A DNA stretch of 64,000 nucleotides, from assembly GCF_011761475.1 (NCBI RefSeq), contig NZ_JAASRS010000001.1, forward strand, positions 744,001 through 808,000, written 5' to 3'. The notes below the pieces were generated by a model. It was given only the letters and a program-made list of their open reading frames with translations. It was not told the origin of the DNA and ran no database searches. The translations under genes were made by a program, and so were the position numbers. Origin of the DNA: Saccharococcus thermophilus (GTDB lineage Bacteria > Bacillota > Bacilli > Bacillales > Anoxybacillaceae). The number at the start of each line of letters is the position of its first letter. Position 1 is the stretch's first letter. Shown one piece after another: positions 1 to 10,123 of this stretch.

Positions 1-1016
1 GCGACCCGGAAAAGGTAAAGCCATATTTAAGCCGCGATCAGTACCGGTTATACAAGCTGATTTGGGAACGTTTTATCGCCAGCCAAATGGCCGCTGCCGT
101 ATTGGATACGATGAGCGTTGAACTCGAAAATGAGGGGGTCGTCTTTCGCGCTAGCGGTTCCAAAGTTAAATTTCCGGGATTTATGAAAGTGTACGTAGAA
201 GGAACGGACGATCAGACGGAAGAGCAAGACCGGTTTCTTCCCGATTTACAGGAAGGAGAGACGGTGATCAGCCAAAATATTGAACCGAAGCAGCATTTTA
301 CCCAGCCGCCTCCTCGATATACGGAAGCGCGGCTTGTCAAGACGCTAGAGGAACTTGGCATCGGCAGGCCGTCGACGTATGCGCCGACGCTCGATACGAT
401 TCAAAAGCGAAACTACGTCGTGTTAGAAAATAAGCGTTTCGTCCCGACTGAACTCGGAGAAATCGTGTTGGAGCTTATTTTAGAATTTTTCCCGGAAATT
501 ATTGATGTCGAGTTTACGGCAAAAATGGAGAAAAATTTGGACGAAATTGAAGAAGGCAAAGTAGAATGGGTCAAAGTGGTCGACGATTTTTACCGCGAAT
601 TTGAAAAACGGCTGCGAATCGCCGAAAAAGAAATGAAAGAAGTCGAGATTAAAGACGAACCGGCGGGAATCGACTGCGAAGTATGCGGAAGCCCAATGGT
701 ATACAAAATGGGTCGTTTCGGCAAATTTGTTGCTTGCTCGAATTTTCCGGAATGTCGCAATACAAAGCCGATTGTCAAGGAGATTGGCGTCAAATGCCCG
801 AAATGCCATGAAGGCAATATTGTCGAGCGCAGCAGCAAGAAAAAGCGGATTTTTTACGGTTGTGACCGTTTTCCGCAATGTGACTTCGTCTCATGGGATA
901 AGCCGCTCGTTCGTCCTTGCCCGAAGTGTGGAGAACTACTGGTAGAAAAGAAACTGAAAAAAGGCGTGCAAGTGCAATGCGCGGCATGTGACTATGTGGA
1001 AGAGCCGCAATCTTAA
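1..1016 (+). CDS. topA: DNA topoisomerase I, C-terminal part (5' end outside window)
   Basis: Type IA topoisomerase that relaxes negatively supercoiled DNA. The reading frame is open from base 3 to the stop at 1014-1016, so the start and the catalytic Tyr lie upstream of the window. The visible part begins in the core domain ([18 protein letters not shown]) and includes the conserved [11 protein letters not shown] segment. It ends in three four-cysteine zinc ribbons (CEVCGSP...CSNFPEC, CPKCHEG...CDRFPQC, CPKCGEL...CAAC), the usual tail of Firmicutes TopA. The gene order topA-trmFO-xerC-hslVU-codY is that of B. subtilis. Confidence 0.96.
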   Translation, partial: DPEKVKPYLSRDQYRLYKLIWERFIASQMAAAVLDTMSVELENEGVVFRASGSKVKFPGFMKVYVEGTDDQTEEQDRFLPDLQEGETVISQNIEPKQHFTQPPPRYTEARLVKTLEELGIGRPSTYAPTLDTIQKRNYVVLENKRFVPTELGEIVLELILEFFPEIIDVEFTAKMEKNLDEIEEGKVEWVKVVDDFYREFEKRLRIAEKEMKEVEIKDEPAGIDCEVCGSPMVYKMGRFGKFVACSNFPECRNTKPIVKEIGVKCPKCHEGNIVERSSKKKRIFYGCDRFPQCDFVSWDKPLVRPCPKCGELLVEKKLKKGVQVQCAACDYVEEPQS

Positions 1017-1038
1017 GTGAATAAAGGAGGAATACAAC

Positions 1039-2358
1039 GTGAGCGAAAAAACAGTCAATGTAATAGGGGCAGGGCTAGCCGGCAGTGAGGCGGCATGGCA
1101 GCTTGCCAACCGGGGTATCCATGTCCGTCTTTATGAAATGCGACCGGTAAAACAAACGCCTGCCCATCATACGGATAAATTTGCTGAATTGGTTTGCAGC
1201 AACTCGTTGCGTGCGAATTCGTTGACGAACGCAGTCGGCGTATTGAAGGAGGAAATGCGCCGGCTGAACTCCGTCATTATTCAAGCGGCGGATGCCTGCG
1301 CCGTCCCGGCGGGAGGAGCTCTGGCCGTCGATCGCCATGAGTTTGCCGAGCGCGTTACGAATCTTGTGCAAGGCCATCCAAACGTAACGGTAGTTCGCGA
1401 AGAAGTCACAGACATTCCTGATGGTCCAACGATTATTGCCACCGGACCATTAACGTCGCAAGCTTTGTCGGAGCGGCTTAAAGAGCTGACAGGAGAAGAA
1501 TATTTGTACTTTTACGATGCTGCTGCTCCGATTATTGAAAAAGATAGCATCAATATGGAAAAAGTGTATGTGAAATCGCGCTATGATAAAGGGGAAGCCG
1601 CTTATATCAACTGCCCGATGACAGAAGAAGAGTTTGATCGTTTCTATGAAGCGCTTATTTCTGCGGAAACAGTGCCGTTAAAAGAATTTGAAAAGGAAAT
1701 TTATTTTGAAGGATGCATGCCGATTGAAGTGATGGCGCGCCGCGGAAAACAGACGCTCTTATTTGGACCGATGAAACCGGTCGGCTTGGAAGATCCTCGT
1801 ACAGGAAAACGGCCGTACGCGGTGGTCCAGCTTCGCCAAGACAACGCGGCAGGTACGTTGTATAATATCGTTGGCTTCCAAACTCACTTAAAATGGGGAC
1901 CGCAAAAAGAAGTGATTCGCTTGATTCCGGGGCTCGAAAATGCGGAAATTGTCCGCTACGGTGTGATGCACCGCAATACGTTTATCAATTCCCCAAAATT
2001 ATTGCGGCCGACGTATCAGTATAAGGAACGCGACGATTTATTTTTCGCGGGACAAATGACCGGAGTGGAAGGGTATGTCGAATCGGCGGCGTCTGGGCTT
2101 GTCGCCGGCATCAACGCGGCGCGGTTCGTATTGGGGCAAGAGCTTGTCGTCTTTCCGCCTGAGACAGCCATCGGCAGCATGGCCCATTATATCACGTCGG
2201 CGGATCCGAAACATTTCCAACCGATGAATGCCAATTTCGGTTTATTTGCCCCGCTTGGAGAAAAGATCAAAGATAAACAGCGGCGCAACGAACGTTACGC
2301 ACAGCGCGCATTGGACACAATTCAGAATTTTATAAAAAATGATTGCAAGGACTACTAA
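1039..2358 (+). CDS. trmFO: tRNA (uracil-54-C5)-methyltransferase, folate/FAD-dependent
   Basis: Makes ribothymidine at position 54 of the tRNA T-loop, using methylenetetrahydrofolate and FAD. The protein has 439 residues, the usual family length. Its N-terminus carries an FAD-binding Rossmann motif ([16 protein letters not shown], about residues 8-23), and family blocks such as [11 protein letters not shown] and the C-terminal [16 protein letters not shown] are present. The start is GTG at 1039, preceded by AGGAGG at a good distance. It lies 22 bases after topA. Its stop codon is inside a stem-loop that precedes xerC. Confidence 0.97.
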   Translation: MSEKTVNVIGAGLAGSEAAWQLANRGIHVRLYEMRPVKQTPAHHTDKFAELVCSNSLRANSLTNAVGVLKEEMRRLNSVIIQAADACAVPAGGALAVDRHEFAERVTNLVQGHPNVTVVREEVTDIPDGPTIIATGPLTSQALSERLKELTGEEYLYFYDAAAPIIEKDSINMEKVYVKSRYDKGEAAYINCPMTEEEFDRFYEALISAETVPLKEFEKEIYFEGCMPIEVMARRGKQTLLFGPMKPVGLEDPRTGKRPYAVVQLRQDNAAGTLYNIVGFQTHLKWGPQKEVIRLIPGLENAEIVRYGVMHRNTFINSPKLLRPTYQYKERDDLFFAGQMTGVEGYVESAASGLVAGINAARFVLGQELVVFPPETAIGSMAHYITSADPKHFQPMNANFGLFAPLGEKIKDKQRRNERYAQRALDTIQNFIKNDCKDY

Positions 2359-2384
2359 TATATGTTACTATTTAGTAGCCCTTG
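2346..2384 (+). other. Stem-loop between trmFO and xerC
   Basis: The arms at 2346-2358 and 2372-2384 pair over 12 of 13 positions around a 13-nt loop. The 5' arm contains the trmFO stop codon and the 3' arm ends just before the xerC ribosome binding site (GAGGTG). No U-tract follows, so it does not look like an intrinsic terminator. A role in mRNA processing or in xerC translation is possible but unproven. Confidence 0.5.
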
Positions 2385-2397
2385 TGAGGTGTGAAGA

Positions 2398-3300
2398 ATG
2401 GAAAATTCGAAAATTGCGTTAAAATTGTTCGTAGAATATTTACAAATCGAAAAAAATTATTCACAATATACTATTGTGTGTTACCAACGGGATATTGAAC
2501 AGTTTTTCGAATTTATGAATGAGCAGGGGATCGGGCATTTGCATGAAGTAACATATAGCGACGTTCGTCTTTATTTAACAAAGCTTTACGAGCAAAAGCA
2601 GTCAAGCCGCTCCATTTCGCGGAAAATTTCCAGCCTGCGCAGCTTCTATAAATTTTTGCTGCGGGAGGGGAAAGTAAAGGAAAATCCGTTTGCGCTTGCA
2701 GCGCTGCCGAAAAAAGAACAAAAAATTCCTAATTTTTTATACCCGCAGGAATTAGAATGCCTTTTTTCTGTCAATGATGTTAATACGGCGGTCGGACAGC
2801 GCAACCAAGCGTTGCTCGAGCTTCTTTACGCAACCGGTGTCCGAATTAGTGAATGTTGTCACATTCAGCTTTCCGATATCGATTTTTCTGTTTCAACAAT
2901 TTTAATTTATGGTAAAGGAAGCAAACAACGCTATGTTCCGTTTGGCCGTTTTGCGAAAGAGGCGTTAGAACGCTATATCCGGCAAGGGCGGCGCGAGCTT
3001 CTTGAAAACGCGAAAACGAATCATGCGTATTTGTTTGTCAATGCCCGCGGCAATCCGTTGACACCTCGTGGGGCACGTTATATTTTGGATGAAATCGTCA
3101 AAAAGGCGGCGCTTACGCAACATATTAGCCCGCACGTATTAAGGCATACGTTTGCAACCCATTTGTTAAATGAAGGAGCGGATATGCGTACCGTCCAAGA
3201 ATTGCTCGGGCATGCGCACCTTTCGTCGACGCAAGTGTATACCCATGTCACGAAAGACAGGCTTCGCCACATTTATTTACATACGCATCCGCGCGCATAA
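2398..3300 (+). CDS. xerC: Site-specific tyrosine recombinase, chromosome dimer resolution
   Basis: Tyrosine recombinase of 300 residues; in B. subtilis the XerC-type protein in this position is called CodV and acts with RipX at dif. The N-terminal SAM-like core-binding domain occupies roughly residues 5-90. The catalytic residues are visible: Arg in ATGVRISE, Lys in GKGSKQR, His-x-x-Arg in [12 protein letters not shown], His in LLGHAHLSS and the nucleophile Tyr in TQVYTHV. It starts at ATG 2398 behind GAGGTG. It is followed 28 bases later by hslV, as in the B. subtilis codV-clpQ-clpY-codY operon. Confidence 0.95.
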   Translation: MENSKIALKLFVEYLQIEKNYSQYTIVCYQRDIEQFFEFMNEQGIGHLHEVTYSDVRLYLTKLYEQKQSSRSISRKISSLRSFYKFLLREGKVKENPFALAALPKKEQKIPNFLYPQELECLFSVNDVNTAVGQRNQALLELLYATGVRISECCHIQLSDIDFSVSTILIYGKGSKQRYVPFGRFAKEALERYIRQGRRELLENAKTNHAYLFVNARGNPLTPRGARYILDEIVKKAALTQHISPHVLRHTFATHLLNEGADMRTVQELLGHAHLSSTQVYTHVTKDRLRHIYLHTHPRA

Positions 3301-3328
3301 CTTTGCCGCCGGCAAGGAGGGAAAAGCG

Positions 3329-3871
3329 ATGGAACAGTTTCACGCGACGACGATTTTTGCGATCCGTCATAATGGAAAAGCGGCGATGGCAGGAGACGGC
3401 CAGGTCACATTTGGCAATGCGGTAGTCATGAAACATACGGCAAAAAAAGTACGGCGATTATTTCAAGGAAAAGTGTTAGCCGGATTTGCCGGCTCGGTGG
3501 CCGACGCGTTTACCTTGTTTGAAATGTTTGAAAGAAAACTGGAAGAATTTAATGGCAACTTGCCGCGCGCCGCGGTGGAACTGGCGAAAGAATGGCGCAG
3601 TGATAAAGTATTGCGCCGTTTGGAGGCAATGCTAATTGTCATGGACGAACGTCATTTGCTTCTCATATCAGGAACTGGAGAAGTGATTGAACCAGATGAT
3701 GGAATGCTGGCGATCGGCTCTGGAGGAAACTATGCGCTAGCGGCAGGGCGCGCATTGAAGCAATACGCGGGGGATCAGTTGTCGGCGAAGGAGATCGCCA
3801 AAGCGGCGCTAGAAATAGCGGCTAATATTTGTGTGTATACAAACGACCACATTATTGTGGAAGAATTGTAA
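3329..3871 (+). CDS. hslV: ATP-dependent protease proteolytic subunit HslV (ClpQ)
   Basis: Peptidase of the two-component HslUV (ClpQY) protease: an N-terminal nucleophile hydrolase forming double hexamer rings capped by HslU. The product has 180 residues. The start ATG at 3329 is placed by the GGAGGG site seven bases upstream; an earlier in-frame ATG lies inside xerC and lacks a site. The protein begins M-E-Q-F-H-A-T-T-I, followed by the conserved GDGQVTFG and [10 protein letters not shown]. Residue 2 is Glu, unlike B. subtilis ClpQ, where Ser2 is described as the nucleophile. Thr7 aligns with the E. coli catalytic Thr, so removal of a six-residue propeptide would be required (inference). 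Confidence 0.95.
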   Translation: MEQFHATTIFAIRHNGKAAMAGDGQVTFGNAVVMKHTAKKVRRLFQGKVLAGFAGSVADAFTLFEMFERKLEEFNGNLPRAAVELAKEWRSDKVLRRLEAMLIVMDERHLLLISGTGEVIEPDDGMLAIGSGGNYALAAGRALKQYAGDQLSAKEIAKAALEIAANICVYTNDHIIVEEL

Positions 3872-3890
3872 AATGGGAGGAGGGACAGCG

Positions 3891-5288
3891 ATGTCGGAAA
3901 CGCTCACGCCTCGGCAGATCGTCGAGAAGCTCGATCAGTTCATCGTTGGGCAAAAAGAAGCGAAAAAAGCGGTGGCGATTGCGTTAAGAAACCGATACCG
4001 CCGTAGTCTGCTTGACGAAAAATTGCGCGATGAAGTAGTCCCGAAAAATATTTTGATGATCGGTCCGACGGGGGTTGGTAAAACAGAAATTGCGAGACGG
4101 CTGGCAAAGCTAGTCGGGGCGCCATTTGTGAAAGTGGAAGCAACGAAGTTTACGGAAGTTGGGTATGTTGGCCGCGACGTCGAATCGATGGTGCGCGACC
4201 TTGTGGAAACATCCGTGCGGCTAGTGAAGGAGCGGAAAATGAACGAAGTGAAAGACCGTGCAGAACAGCAGGCGAATAAGCGGCTTGTTGAACTGTTAGT
4301 GCCAGGAAGACAAAAGCAAACGATCAAAAACCCTCTGGAGCTATTATTTGGGGGCGGGCAATCGTATCAGCAAGATACGAATCAAGGGCATGAAGACGAG
4401 CATATCGAACAAAAGCGGAAACAAGTCGCCTGGCAGCTTGCCAACGGCCAGCTAGAGGATGAAATGGTGACCATCGAAGTGGAAGAGCAACAACCGATGC
4501 TGTTTGACTTTCTGCAGGGAGCCGGCATCGAGCAAATGGGAATGAATATGCAGGATGCGCTCAGCAGCCTTATTCCAAAGCGCCGCAAAAAAAGAAGACT
4601 AAAAGTGAGCGAGGCGCGCAAAGTGCTGACGAATGAGGAAGCGCAAAAGCTCATTGATATGGACGAAGTCACGCAAGAGGCGGTTCGCCTTGCCGAACAA
4701 TCCGGCATCATTTTCATTGACGAAATCGATAAAATTGCGCGCAGCGGACCGTCGACGTCTTCCGCCGATGTGTCAAGGGAAGGGGTTCAGCGCGATATTT
4801 TGCCGATTGTCGAAGGTTCAACGGTCATGACCAAATACGGTCCGGTAAAGACCGATCATATTTTGTTTATCGCTGCCGGGGCGTTTCATATGGCGAAACC
4901 GTCCGATTTAATCCCAGAGCTGCAAGGGCGTTTCCCGATTCGCGTCGAGTTAACAAAACTTTCGGTGGACGATTTCGTAAGGATATTGGTAGAGCCGAAT
5001 AACGCACTGATTAAACAATATAAGGCGCTTTTGGCAACGGAAGGTATAAATCTCGAATTTTCTGACGATGCTATTCGTAAGATTGCCGAAGTCGCCTTTG
5101 AAGTAAACCAGACGACCGATAATATCGGAGCAAGACGCCTTCACACGATCATGGAAAAACTGCTCGAAGATTTATTGTTCGAAGCTCCGGATATTACGCT
5201 AGACAAAGTGGTCATTACACCACAGTATGTGGAACAAAAATTAGGCAACATTGTCAAAAACAAAGATTTAAGCGAATTTATTTTGTAA
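3891..5288 (+). CDS. hslU: HslU (ClpY) AAA+ ATPase subunit
   Basis: Unfoldase partner of HslV, 465 residues. Near the N-terminus, [17 protein letters not shown] is followed by Walker A ([11 protein letters not shown], about residues 57-67) and the pore motif GYVGRDVE. An acidic and charged I-domain spans about residues 110-245, then come Walker B ([11 protein letters not shown]) and a sensor region [15 protein letters not shown]. It ends in the family tail LSEFIL, which in E. coli HslU docks into HslV. The start at ATG 3891 follows GGAGGAGGG. The gene lies 19 bases after hslV, and codY follows within 26 bases. Confidence 0.97.
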   Translation: MSETLTPRQIVEKLDQFIVGQKEAKKAVAIALRNRYRRSLLDEKLRDEVVPKNILMIGPTGVGKTEIARRLAKLVGAPFVKVEATKFTEVGYVGRDVESMVRDLVETSVRLVKERKMNEVKDRAEQQANKRLVELLVPGRQKQTIKNPLELLFGGGQSYQQDTNQGHEDEHIEQKRKQVAWQLANGQLEDEMVTIEVEEQQPMLFDFLQGAGIEQMGMNMQDALSSLIPKRRKKRRLKVSEARKVLTNEEAQKLIDMDEVTQEAVRLAEQSGIIFIDEIDKIARSGPSTSSADVSREGVQRDILPIVEGSTVMTKYGPVKTDHILFIAAGAFHMAKPSDLIPELQGRFPIRVELTKLSVDDFVRILVEPNNALIKQYKALLATEGINLEFSDDAIRKIAEVAFEVNQTTDNIGARRLHTIMEKLLEDLLFEAPDITLDKVVITPQYVEQKLGNIVKNKDLSEFIL

Positions 5289-5314
5289 CAATAAAAAGGA
5301 AGGAGAATCCATCA

Positions 5315-6094
5315 ATGAATTTATTAGAAAAGACAAGAAAGATTAACGCAATGCTGCAAAAAGCAGCAGGACGACCAGTAAACTTTAAAGAAATGGCGGA
5401 AACGCTCTGTGAAGTCATCGAAGCAAACATATTTGTCGTCAGTCGCCGCGGCAAACTGCTTGGCTTTGCCATTAAGCAATCAATTGAAAACGAACGAATG
5501 AAAAGAATGCTCGAAGAGCGTCAATTCCCGGAAGAATATACGAAAAACTTATTTAACATTACGGAAACATCCCCTAATATCGATATTAATAGCGAATATA
5601 CCGCATTTCCAGTGGAAAATCGCGACTTATTTAAAACGGGCTTGACGACGATCGTGCCGATCAACGGCGGCGGTGAACGCCTTGGAACCCTTATTTTATC
5701 AAGATTAGACCGTGAATTTAATGACGATGATCTCATTTTGGCGGAGTACGGCGCAACCGTTGTCGGCATGGAAATTTTGCGCGAGAAAGCGGAAGAAATT
5801 GAGGAAGAGGCGCGCAGCAAAGCGGTTGTGCAAATGGCGATCAGCTCATTGTCATATAGCGAACTAGAAGCGATCGAACATATTTTTGAAGAATTAGAAG
5901 GTACGGAAGGATTGCTTGTCGCAAGTAAAATCGCTGACCGCGTCGGCATTACCCGCTCGGTCATTGTCAATGCCCTCCGCAAACTAGAAAGCGCCGGTGT
6001 TATTGAATCGCGTTCGCTTGGCATGAAAGGAACATATATTAAAGTCTTAAATGATAAATTTTTGACGGAATTAGAAAAATTGAAATCAAGCTGA
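5315..6094 (+). CDS. codY: GTP- and branched-chain amino acid-sensing global repressor CodY
   Basis: Represses stationary-phase and nutrient-limitation genes when GTP and Ile/Leu/Val are plentiful. The protein is full length at 259 residues. The N-terminal GAF-like effector domain occupies about residues 1-155 and a winged helix-turn-helix lies near the C-terminus (about 203-226, [32 protein letters not shown]). The start ATG at 5315 has AAGGAGG upstream. It is the last gene of the xerC-hslVU-codY unit and is closed by a strong terminator. In B. subtilis CodY represses the fla/che operon that follows. Confidence 0.98.
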   Translation: MNLLEKTRKINAMLQKAAGRPVNFKEMAETLCEVIEANIFVVSRRGKLLGFAIKQSIENERMKRMLEERQFPEEYTKNLFNITETSPNIDINSEYTAFPVENRDLFKTGLTTIVPINGGGERLGTLILSRLDREFNDDDLILAEYGATVVGMEILREKAEEIEEEARSKAVVQMAISSLSYSELEAIEHIFEELEGTEGLLVASKIADRVGITRSVIVNALRKLESAGVIESRSLGMKGTYIKVLNDKFLTELEKLKSS

Positions 6095-6100
6095 TCATAA

Positions 6101-6144
6101 ATGGACCTAAAGGGGCATGTGCTACCTTTAGGTCCATTTTTTTT
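6101..6144 (+). terminator. Intrinsic terminator of codY
   Basis: A perfect 13-bp stem (6101-6113 with 6125-6137) with an 11-nt loop is followed by a run of T. It separates codY from the fla/che operon. Confidence 0.92.
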
Positions 6145-6299
6145 GCTAATATAATGAGTAAAAAAACAAATTTCGCCAATTTGCCCTATCTTTAGTATGA
6201 AAAATAGTACAATATTCCGGCTATGCAAGTTTTTTTCACTCTCGTAAAATGAATATTAGCATATATTGTCGAAAAACTAGGATAAAAGAGGGGATACCT
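6145..6299 (+). promoter_or_regulatory. fla/che operon upstream region (promoter not resolved)
   Basis: This 155-base AT-rich gap is the only place where a main promoter for the flagellar operon would be expected. I find no good sigma-A pair at 16-18 bp spacing. TAAA at 6159 and GCCAATTT at 6175 resemble a sigma-D promoter, but the spacer is 12 instead of the usual 14-16. The TTG start of flgB is preceded by GAGGGG at about 6289-6294. Confidence 0.35.
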
Positions 6300-6692
6300 T
6301 TGTCACTGTTCTCACATACAATCAGAATGCTAGAACAAGGTCTTGATTATGCGTCATTGCGGCAAAAAGTGATTGCCAATAATATTGCCAATGTAGACAC
6401 GCCCAATTATAAAGCGAGAGACGTCCAGTTTAGGACGGAACTAGATCGCGCGATCGGTTCGTTTGAAGCAAAACGGACAAACCCGAAACATCTGCCGTTT
6501 CTCCATACTACCGATCAAAAATTTTTCGTGACGACAAGGGGGAATCTAGTTTACAATCATAATGGAAACAATGTCGATATAGACCAGGAAATGTCGAATT
6601 TAGCGGAAAATCAAATTTATTACAACGCATTGGTGGAGCAGCTAAACGGAAAGTTGACGGAGTTAAAAACGGTCATTAAAGGAGGAAAATAA
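6300..6692 (+). CDS. flgB: Flagellar basal-body rod protein FlgB
   Basis: Proximal rod subunit, 130 residues. The chosen start is TTG at 6300, because the SD GAGGGG sits a few bases before it and the product then begins M-S-L-F-S-H-T-I, as in B. subtilis; an ATG at 6249 has no ribosome site. The rod-protein signature VIANNIANVDTPNYKARDVQF is present near the N-terminus. This is the first gene of the fla/che operon, and flgC follows after three bases. Confidence 0.94.
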   Translation: MSLFSHTIRMLEQGLDYASLRQKVIANNIANVDTPNYKARDVQFRTELDRAIGSFEAKRTNPKHLPFLHTTDQKFFVTTRGNLVYNHNGNNVDIDQEMSNLAENQIYYNALVEQLNGKLTELKTVIKGGK

Positions 6693-6695
6693 TAT

Positions 6696-7148
6696 ATGTC
6701 TATTTTCCAAAGTTTAAATATTACAGCATCTGCCCTGACGGCCCAGCGGCTGCGCATGGATGTGATTTCCTCCAATATGGCCAACGTGGATACGACGCGG
6801 GCACGGCTTGTAAATGGAAGGTGGGAGCCGTATCGCCGCAAATTAGTGGTGATGGAGCCGCGCCAGGAAGGTTTTGCTACATATTTACAAGCAGCCATGG
6901 ACCGCCCGGATTCTGTTGGAAGCGGGGTAAAAGTAACGAAAATCGTTGAGGATCCTAGTCCTTTTAAACTTGTTTACGACCCTTCCCATCCTGATGCAGG
7001 ACCCGACGGCTACGTCCGGCTTCCTAATGTCGATCCGTTAAAGGAAATGGTCGATTTGATTGGGGCTACGCGTTCCTATGAAGCGAATGTCACCGTATTT
7101 AATGCGTCGAAAGGAATGTTGATGAAGGCGTTAGAGATTGGGAAATAA
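6696..7148 (+). CDS. flgC: Flagellar basal-body rod protein FlgC
   Basis: Proximal rod subunit of 150 residues. The N-terminal helix carries ALTAQRLRMDVISSNMANVDTT, the axial protein signature, and the C-terminus ends in the matching helix MVDLIGATRSYEANVTVFNASKGMLMKALEIGK. These two helices pack as a coiled coil in rods. AAAGGAGG lies upstream of ATG 6696. The gene sits between flgB and fliE in the standard order. Confidence 0.96.
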   Translation: MSIFQSLNITASALTAQRLRMDVISSNMANVDTTRARLVNGRWEPYRRKLVVMEPRQEGFATYLQAAMDRPDSVGSGVKVTKIVEDPSPFKLVYDPSHPDAGPDGYVRLPNVDPLKEMVDLIGATRSYEANVTVFNASKGMLMKALEIGK

Positions 7149-7169
7149 TCGTAGAGGGGAATGGACAAG

Positions 7170-7466
7170 ATGATTCAGGGAATTGGGCGCTCATTGTTTT
7201 CGCAAGCTGCGAATGCTGCCATGCAGACAAAGCCGATGGCGGCGCAAAAAGAGTTTTCCAACTTTTTAAAAGAAGCGATCAATAAAGTCAATAATGAGCA
7301 AGTGCAGGCCGATAGGCTGACAGAAAAACTAGTAAACGGCGAAAACGTCGATTTGCATCAAGTAATGATCGCTTCGCAAAAAGCAAGCATTTCCTTGCAA
7401 CTTACATTAGAAATCCGCAATAAAGTAATTGAAGCATATCAAGAAATGATGCGAATGCAAATATAA
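7170..7466 (+). CDS. fliE: Flagellar hook-basal body protein FliE
   Basis: Small protein (98 residues) that joins the MS-ring to the rod. ATG 7170 was chosen over the in-frame ATG at 7161 because the SD GAGGGG at about 7154-7159 is only one or two bases from 7161 but about ten from 7170. The C-terminal half has the family pattern VNGENVDLHQVMIASQKASISLQLTLEIRNKVIEAYQEMMRMQ. fliF follows after a 32-base gap. Confidence 0.92.
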   Translation: MIQGIGRSLFSQAANAAMQTKPMAAQKEFSNFLKEAINKVNNEQVQADRLTEKLVNGENVDLHQVMIASQKASISLQLTLEIRNKVIEAYQEMMRMQI

Positions 7467-7498
7467 CGCATCGATGGTGATATAACCGGGGGAATAAT

Positions 7499-9091
7499 AT
7501 GAGCAATATATTAAATAAATTAAAGGAATGGATGAATCGCTTCACTTTATTTTGGAAAGAAAGAACAAAAAAACAAAAATGGATGGCTATTGCCGGTCTT
7601 GCCCTTTTCATCGCGGCTGTTGGCGCGATCGTCTTTTTTGCGACAAGAACCGAGTATGTGCCGCTATACAGCAATTTAACGCCGCAGGAGGCGGGACAAA
7701 TCAAAGCAACGCTTGACCAGCGCGGTGTTAAATCGCAAGTAACTGATAACGGCACGACGATCGAAGTGCCAAAAGATCAGGCCGACTCGCTAAAAGTAGA
7801 ATTAGCGGCAGAAGGAATACCAAACAGCGGCGTTATTGATTATTCTTTTTTTGGGAAAAACGCCAGCTTTGGGATGACTGATAACGAATTTAACATGGTC
7901 AAGCTGGAAGCGATGCAAAATGAACTCGCCAATTTAATTAAAAGTATTGACGGTGTTGAGGATGCGAAAGTAATGATTAGTCTCCCGCAGCCGAGTGTGT
8001 TTGTTGGGGACGATAAAGGAGAAGCGTCCGCCTCGATCGTCTTAAAAACAAAACCAGGATACCAATTTAGCGATCAGCAAATTAGAGCGCTGTATCATCT
8101 TGTTTCGAAAAGCGTTCCTAATCTCCCTACAGATAATATCGTCATTATGAATCAATTTTTTGAGTATTATGATTTAAAAAATAACGGAGAAAATTCGACA
8201 GGAACTACGTTTGCTGCGCAGCAAGAAATAAAAAGACAAATTGAACGCGATATCCAGCGGCAAGTTCAGCAAATGTTAGGAACGATGATGGGACAAGATA
8301 AAGTAGTCGTGTCCGTAACGGCGGATGTCGACTTTACCCAAGAAAAACGGGAAGAAGATCTTGTCACCCCTGTCGATAGAAAAAATAACGAAGGCATTGC
8401 CGTAAGCGTGCAGCGCATTAAGGAAACATATTCCGGCAACGGCGCCCGTCCTGGCGGCACCGTCGGTACAGGACAAAACGCAGTGCCGAGCTATCAAGCC
8501 GGTACAGGCGAAACAAACGGCGATTACGAGCGGACGGAAGAGACGGTCAATTATGAAGTAAATAAAATTAAAAGACATATTGTCGAAAGCCCATATAAAA
8601 TTCGCGATTTAGGCATTCAAGTGATGGTAGAGCCGCCTGATCCGAAAAATCCAAGTTCGCTGCCTCCGCAGACGATCAATGACATTCAAAAAATATTAGG
8701 AACAATTGTCAGAACTTCTATTGATAAAGGGTACGGACAAACATTAACCGATCAAGATATTAATAACCGTGTTGTCGTTTCTGTGCAAAACTTTAACGGA
8801 AAAACAATGTTTACCCAACCAAAACAGACGATCCCAATGTGGGTCTATATTGCTGGCGGCGCAGCGCTTGTTCTGCTTATTGTTCTGGCCGTTTTATTGT
8901 GGCGCCGGCGCCGGGAAGACGAGGAAGAGGAAGAAGAAATTTTCGACCAGCCGGTTGTGCAACAAGTTCCAGACATTCACGAAGCGCATGAAACAGAGGC
9001 GACCATGCGCCGCAGACAGCTAGAGCGGCTGGCGAAAGAAAAGCCGGATGAATTTGCCAAATTGTTAAGAACGTGGTTATCGGAAGAGTAG
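7499..9091 (+). CDS. fliF: Flagellar MS-ring protein FliF
   Basis: Forms the membrane MS-ring that anchors the rotor and houses the export gate. The protein has 530 residues. The first transmembrane segment is at about residues 30-50 (WMAIAGLALFIAAVGAIVFFA) and the second at about 442-463 (PMWVYIAGGAALVLLIVLAVLLW). The ring-building YscJ-like domain includes YVPLYSNLTPQEAG, and a variable periplasmic loop is rich in Gly, Thr and Asn. The short acidic cytoplasmic tail that binds FliG ends AKLLRTWLSEE. The start at ATG 7499 follows GGGGGAAT. Confidence 0.97.
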   Translation: MSNILNKLKEWMNRFTLFWKERTKKQKWMAIAGLALFIAAVGAIVFFATRTEYVPLYSNLTPQEAGQIKATLDQRGVKSQVTDNGTTIEVPKDQADSLKVELAAEGIPNSGVIDYSFFGKNASFGMTDNEFNMVKLEAMQNELANLIKSIDGVEDAKVMISLPQPSVFVGDDKGEASASIVLKTKPGYQFSDQQIRALYHLVSKSVPNLPTDNIVIMNQFFEYYDLKNNGENSTGTTFAAQQEIKRQIERDIQRQVQQMLGTMMGQDKVVVSVTADVDFTQEKREEDLVTPVDRKNNEGIAVSVQRIKETYSGNGARPGGTVGTGQNAVPSYQAGTGETNGDYERTEETVNYEVNKIKRHIVESPYKIRDLGIQVMVEPPDPKNPSSLPPQTINDIQKILGTIVRTSIDKGYGQTLTDQDINNRVVVSVQNFNGKTMFTQPKQTIPMWVYIAGGAALVLLIVLAVLLWRRRREDEEEEEEIFDQPVVQQVPDIHEAHETEATMRRRQLERLAKEKPDEFAKLLRTWLSEE

Positions 9092-9103
9092 GAGGAACGG
9101 TAA

Positions 9104-10123
9104 ATGGCAAAGCGTGACAGAAAAGGGGGACTGACGGGGAGGCAAAAAGCGGCGATTCTGCTCATTTCCCTTGGCCCCGATGTTTCCGCCTCCGTTTATA
9201 AACATTTGTCGGAAGAAGAGATTGAGAAACTGACGTTAGAAATTTCTAACGTCCGCCAAGTAACGACAGACGAAAAAGAAGAAGTGCTGGAAGAATTTCA
9301 TCAAATTGCACTGGCGCAAGATTATATTGCCCAAGGCGGAATTGCCTATGCGAAAGAAGTGTTAGAAAAGGCTCTCGGCCCGGAAAAGGCGATGAACATC
9401 ATCAACCGGCTGACATCGGCGTTGATGGTGCGGCCGTTCGATTTTGCCCGTAAAGCCGATCCAATGCAAATTTTAAATTTTATTCAAAATGAGCATCCAC
9501 AAACGATCGCCCTTATCCTTTCTTATCTCGAACCGGCGCAGGCAGGACAGATTTTGTCCTCTTTGCCGCAAGAAATGCAGGCCGATGTGGCGCGGCGCAT
9601 CGCCTTAATGGACAGCACTTCGCCTGACATTATAAACGAAGTAGAACAAATTTTAGAGCGAAAACTATCGACAACGGTAGTGCAAGACTATACGCAGACG
9701 GGTGGCATCGAAGCGGTCGTTGAAGTATTGAATCAAGTCGACCGCAGCACAGAGCGGACAATTCTCGATGCTCTGGAAATTCAAGATCCCGAACTTGCCG
9801 AAGAAATTAAAAAGCGGATGTTTGTTTTCGAAGATATTGTCACTCTTGATAATCGTGCAATCCAGCGCGTCATTCGCGAAGTAGATAACAATGATTTAAT
9901 GTTGGCGCTGAAAGTAGCCAGCGATGAAGTCAAAGAAATTGTCTTCCGCAACATGTCGACGCGAATGGCGGAAACGTTCAAAGAAGAAATGGAATATATG
10001 GGGCCTGTCCGTCTGCGCGATGTCGAAGAAGCGCAGTCACGGATTGTCGCCGTAATCCGCCGCCTCGAAGAAGCAGGAGAGATTGTCGTTGCCCGTGGGG
10101 GAGGAGATGATATCATTGTCTAA
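9104..10123 (+). CDS. fliG: Flagellar motor switch protein FliG
   Basis: C-ring subunit that couples stator ion flow to torque, 339 residues. It begins GLTGRQKAAILLISLGPDVSASVYKHLSEEEIE (FliF-binding domain), and the middle domain contains NEHPQTIALILSYL and the EHPQ-type FliM-binding motif. The C-terminal torque helix with alternating charges includes RAIQRVIREVDNNDLMLALK. It starts at ATG 9104 behind GGAGG, 12 bases after fliF. Its end overlaps the start of fliH. Confidence 0.97.
   Translation: MAKRDRKGGLTGRQKAAILLISLGPDVSASVYKHLSEEEIEKLTLEISNVRQVTTDEKEEVLEEFHQIALAQDYIAQGGIAYAKEVLEKALGPEKAMNIINRLTSALMVRPFDFARKADPMQILNFIQNEHPQTIALILSYLEPAQAGQILSSLPQEMQADVARRIALMDSTSPDIINEVEQILERKLSTTVVQDYTQTGGIEAVVEVLNQVDRSTERTILDALEIQDPELAEEIKKRMFVFEDIVTLDNRAIQRVIREVDNNDLMLALKVASDEVKEIVFRNMSTRMAETFKEEMEYMGPVRLRDVEEAQSRIVAVIRRLEEAGEIVVARGGGDDIIV

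Noticed and set aside
6159-6182. Sigma-D promoter for flgB (TAAA ... GCCAATTT)
   Set aside because: The spacer is 12 bases, too short for sigma-D, so it is mentioned only as a weak candidate.
5521-6228. 235-codon minus-strand open frame over codY
   Set aside because: It mirrors codY and runs through the codY terminator; no domain or start signal supports it.
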